A stretch of 5,829 bases of DNA. Source: Phycisphaerales bacterium UBA966 (lineage in GTDB: Bacteria; Planctomycetota; Phycisphaerae; Phycisphaerales; SM1A02). The stretch covers positions 1-5,829 of the forward strand of contig DBCE01000107.1 of NCBI GenBank assembly GCA_002292895.1, written 5' to 3'. Every line of letters begins with the position of its first letter. Within the stretch, counting starts at the first letter, position 1. The notes beneath the pieces were generated by a model. That model worked only from the letters and a program-made list of their open reading frames with translations, had not been told where the DNA came from and did not search any database. Made by a program: the position numbers and the translations under genes. Positions 5,366 to 5,829 of this stretch are shown one piece after another.

Positions 5366-5829
5366 TCAGATCAGGAGTGTGGAGTGGAGCGCAAGTGCTT
5401 GGCGCCCGGATGGCGCGCGTGGCGGGCCGGTGTCATTACTGACAGTTGGCGTTGTGTCGGTGATTTGGCACGCGTTGAGCGCAACGGCCAGGATGGCGGT
5501 GCCAACAAAGTCAATCGCACCAATGGTGTCTTGCTCAATGTCGATCGTCACCGTTGTCAGCGCCCGCTCCTTGCACGGGATGCAGCAGCCGTCGTCCGTG
5601 GTTACAGGATCGTGTGATGAGTGCGCGTCCGGTGAAGCACCGGGAGGGACATCGTTCGGTTGAGCGTGGCAGCAGTGATGCTGTTTCGCGGCGTTGGCTT
5701 CGCTGGCCTCGGTCGCAGATGTGCGCGCTGCCGATATGGCTACATCAGCGATCGCCCGCGCTTGGCAGCAGCAGAATGGCATCCAAAGTGCCATGCAGGT
5801 GACAAGGAGTTGGTGCAGGCGGGTGCGCA
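5366..5829 (-). CDS. Small secreted Cys/His-rich protein, function unknown (start at or beyond window edge)
   Basis: I do not recognise the family. The minus frame is open from the window edge to a TGA at 5368-5366: 153 codons, preceded by a codon ending in TG whose first base lies outside the window and which could itself be the start. Read this way the protein begins RTRLHQLLVTCMALWMPF, a basic tip plus hydrophobic core typical of a signal peptide, followed by CCCQARA, a plausible cleavage region. Starting at the ATG at 5794 would remove the basic tip, so I favour the upstream start. The mature part is polar and has clusters able to bind metal: QHHCCH, HSSH and GCCIPC, with a single later Cys in NACQ. 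A mildly hydrophobic stretch (IGAIDFVGTAILAVALN) follows, then a Pro/Thr-rich end. It is cotranscribed by position with the pump, 85 bp ahead of the TolC-like gene. A metal-binding or sensing role is an inference from composition and context only. Confidence 0.6.
   Translation of the reverse strand, partial: RTRLHQLLVTCMALWMPFCCCQARAIADVAISAARTSATEASEANAAKQHHCCHAQPNDVPPGASPDAHSSHDPVTTDDGCCIPCKERALTTVTIDIEQDTIGAIDFVGTAILAVALNACQITDTTPTVSNDTGPPRAPSGRQALALHSTLLI

Overview
This window holds most of one operon, read entirely from the minus strand, that encodes a tripartite ABC-type efflux pump of a diderm (Gram-negative-type) bacterium. An outer-membrane TolC-like lipoprotein, a membrane-anchored periplasmic adaptor and an energised inner-membrane transporter together imply an outer membrane. 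The DNA is moderately GC-rich (by eye well above 50%). The sequence does not fix the lineage. A planctomycete or a proteobacterium would both fit, and the small secreted Cys/His-rich protein ahead of the pump makes me lean weakly towards Planctomycetota.

Layout in the direction of transcription (right to left): (1) 5829-5366, a small secreted Cys/His-rich protein of unknown function, whose start lies at or just beyond the window edge; (2) 5365-5281, an 85-bp gap with a perfect 18-bp palindrome and an imperfect 15-bp direct repeat that runs into the next start codon; (3) 5280-3739, a TolC/CusC-type outer-membrane channel with a lipobox; (4) 3742-2426, a periplasmic adaptor (membrane fusion protein); (5) 2439-1717, a MacB/LolD-type ATPase; (6) 1720-560, a complete FtsX/MacB-type permease; (7) 551-1, the N-terminal 183 codons of a second, different FtsX/MacB-type permease that runs off the left edge.

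The pump genes are packed tightly. TolC/adaptor and ATPase/permease 1 overlap by ATGA, adaptor/ATPase overlap by 14 bp, and permease 1/permease 2 are 8 bp apart. Each internal start has a visible Shine-Dalgarno-like sequence, so translational coupling is likely. The predicted machine is an ATPase dimer driving a permease pair (possibly a heterodimer), with the adaptor joining it to the outer-membrane channel. The substrate cannot be read from the sequence. The leading Cys/His-rich secreted protein makes a metal or thiol-reactive compound a hypothesis only. No stretch over 300 bases lacks a gene. I saw no RNA genes, insertion sequences, CRISPR arrays or convincing terminators.
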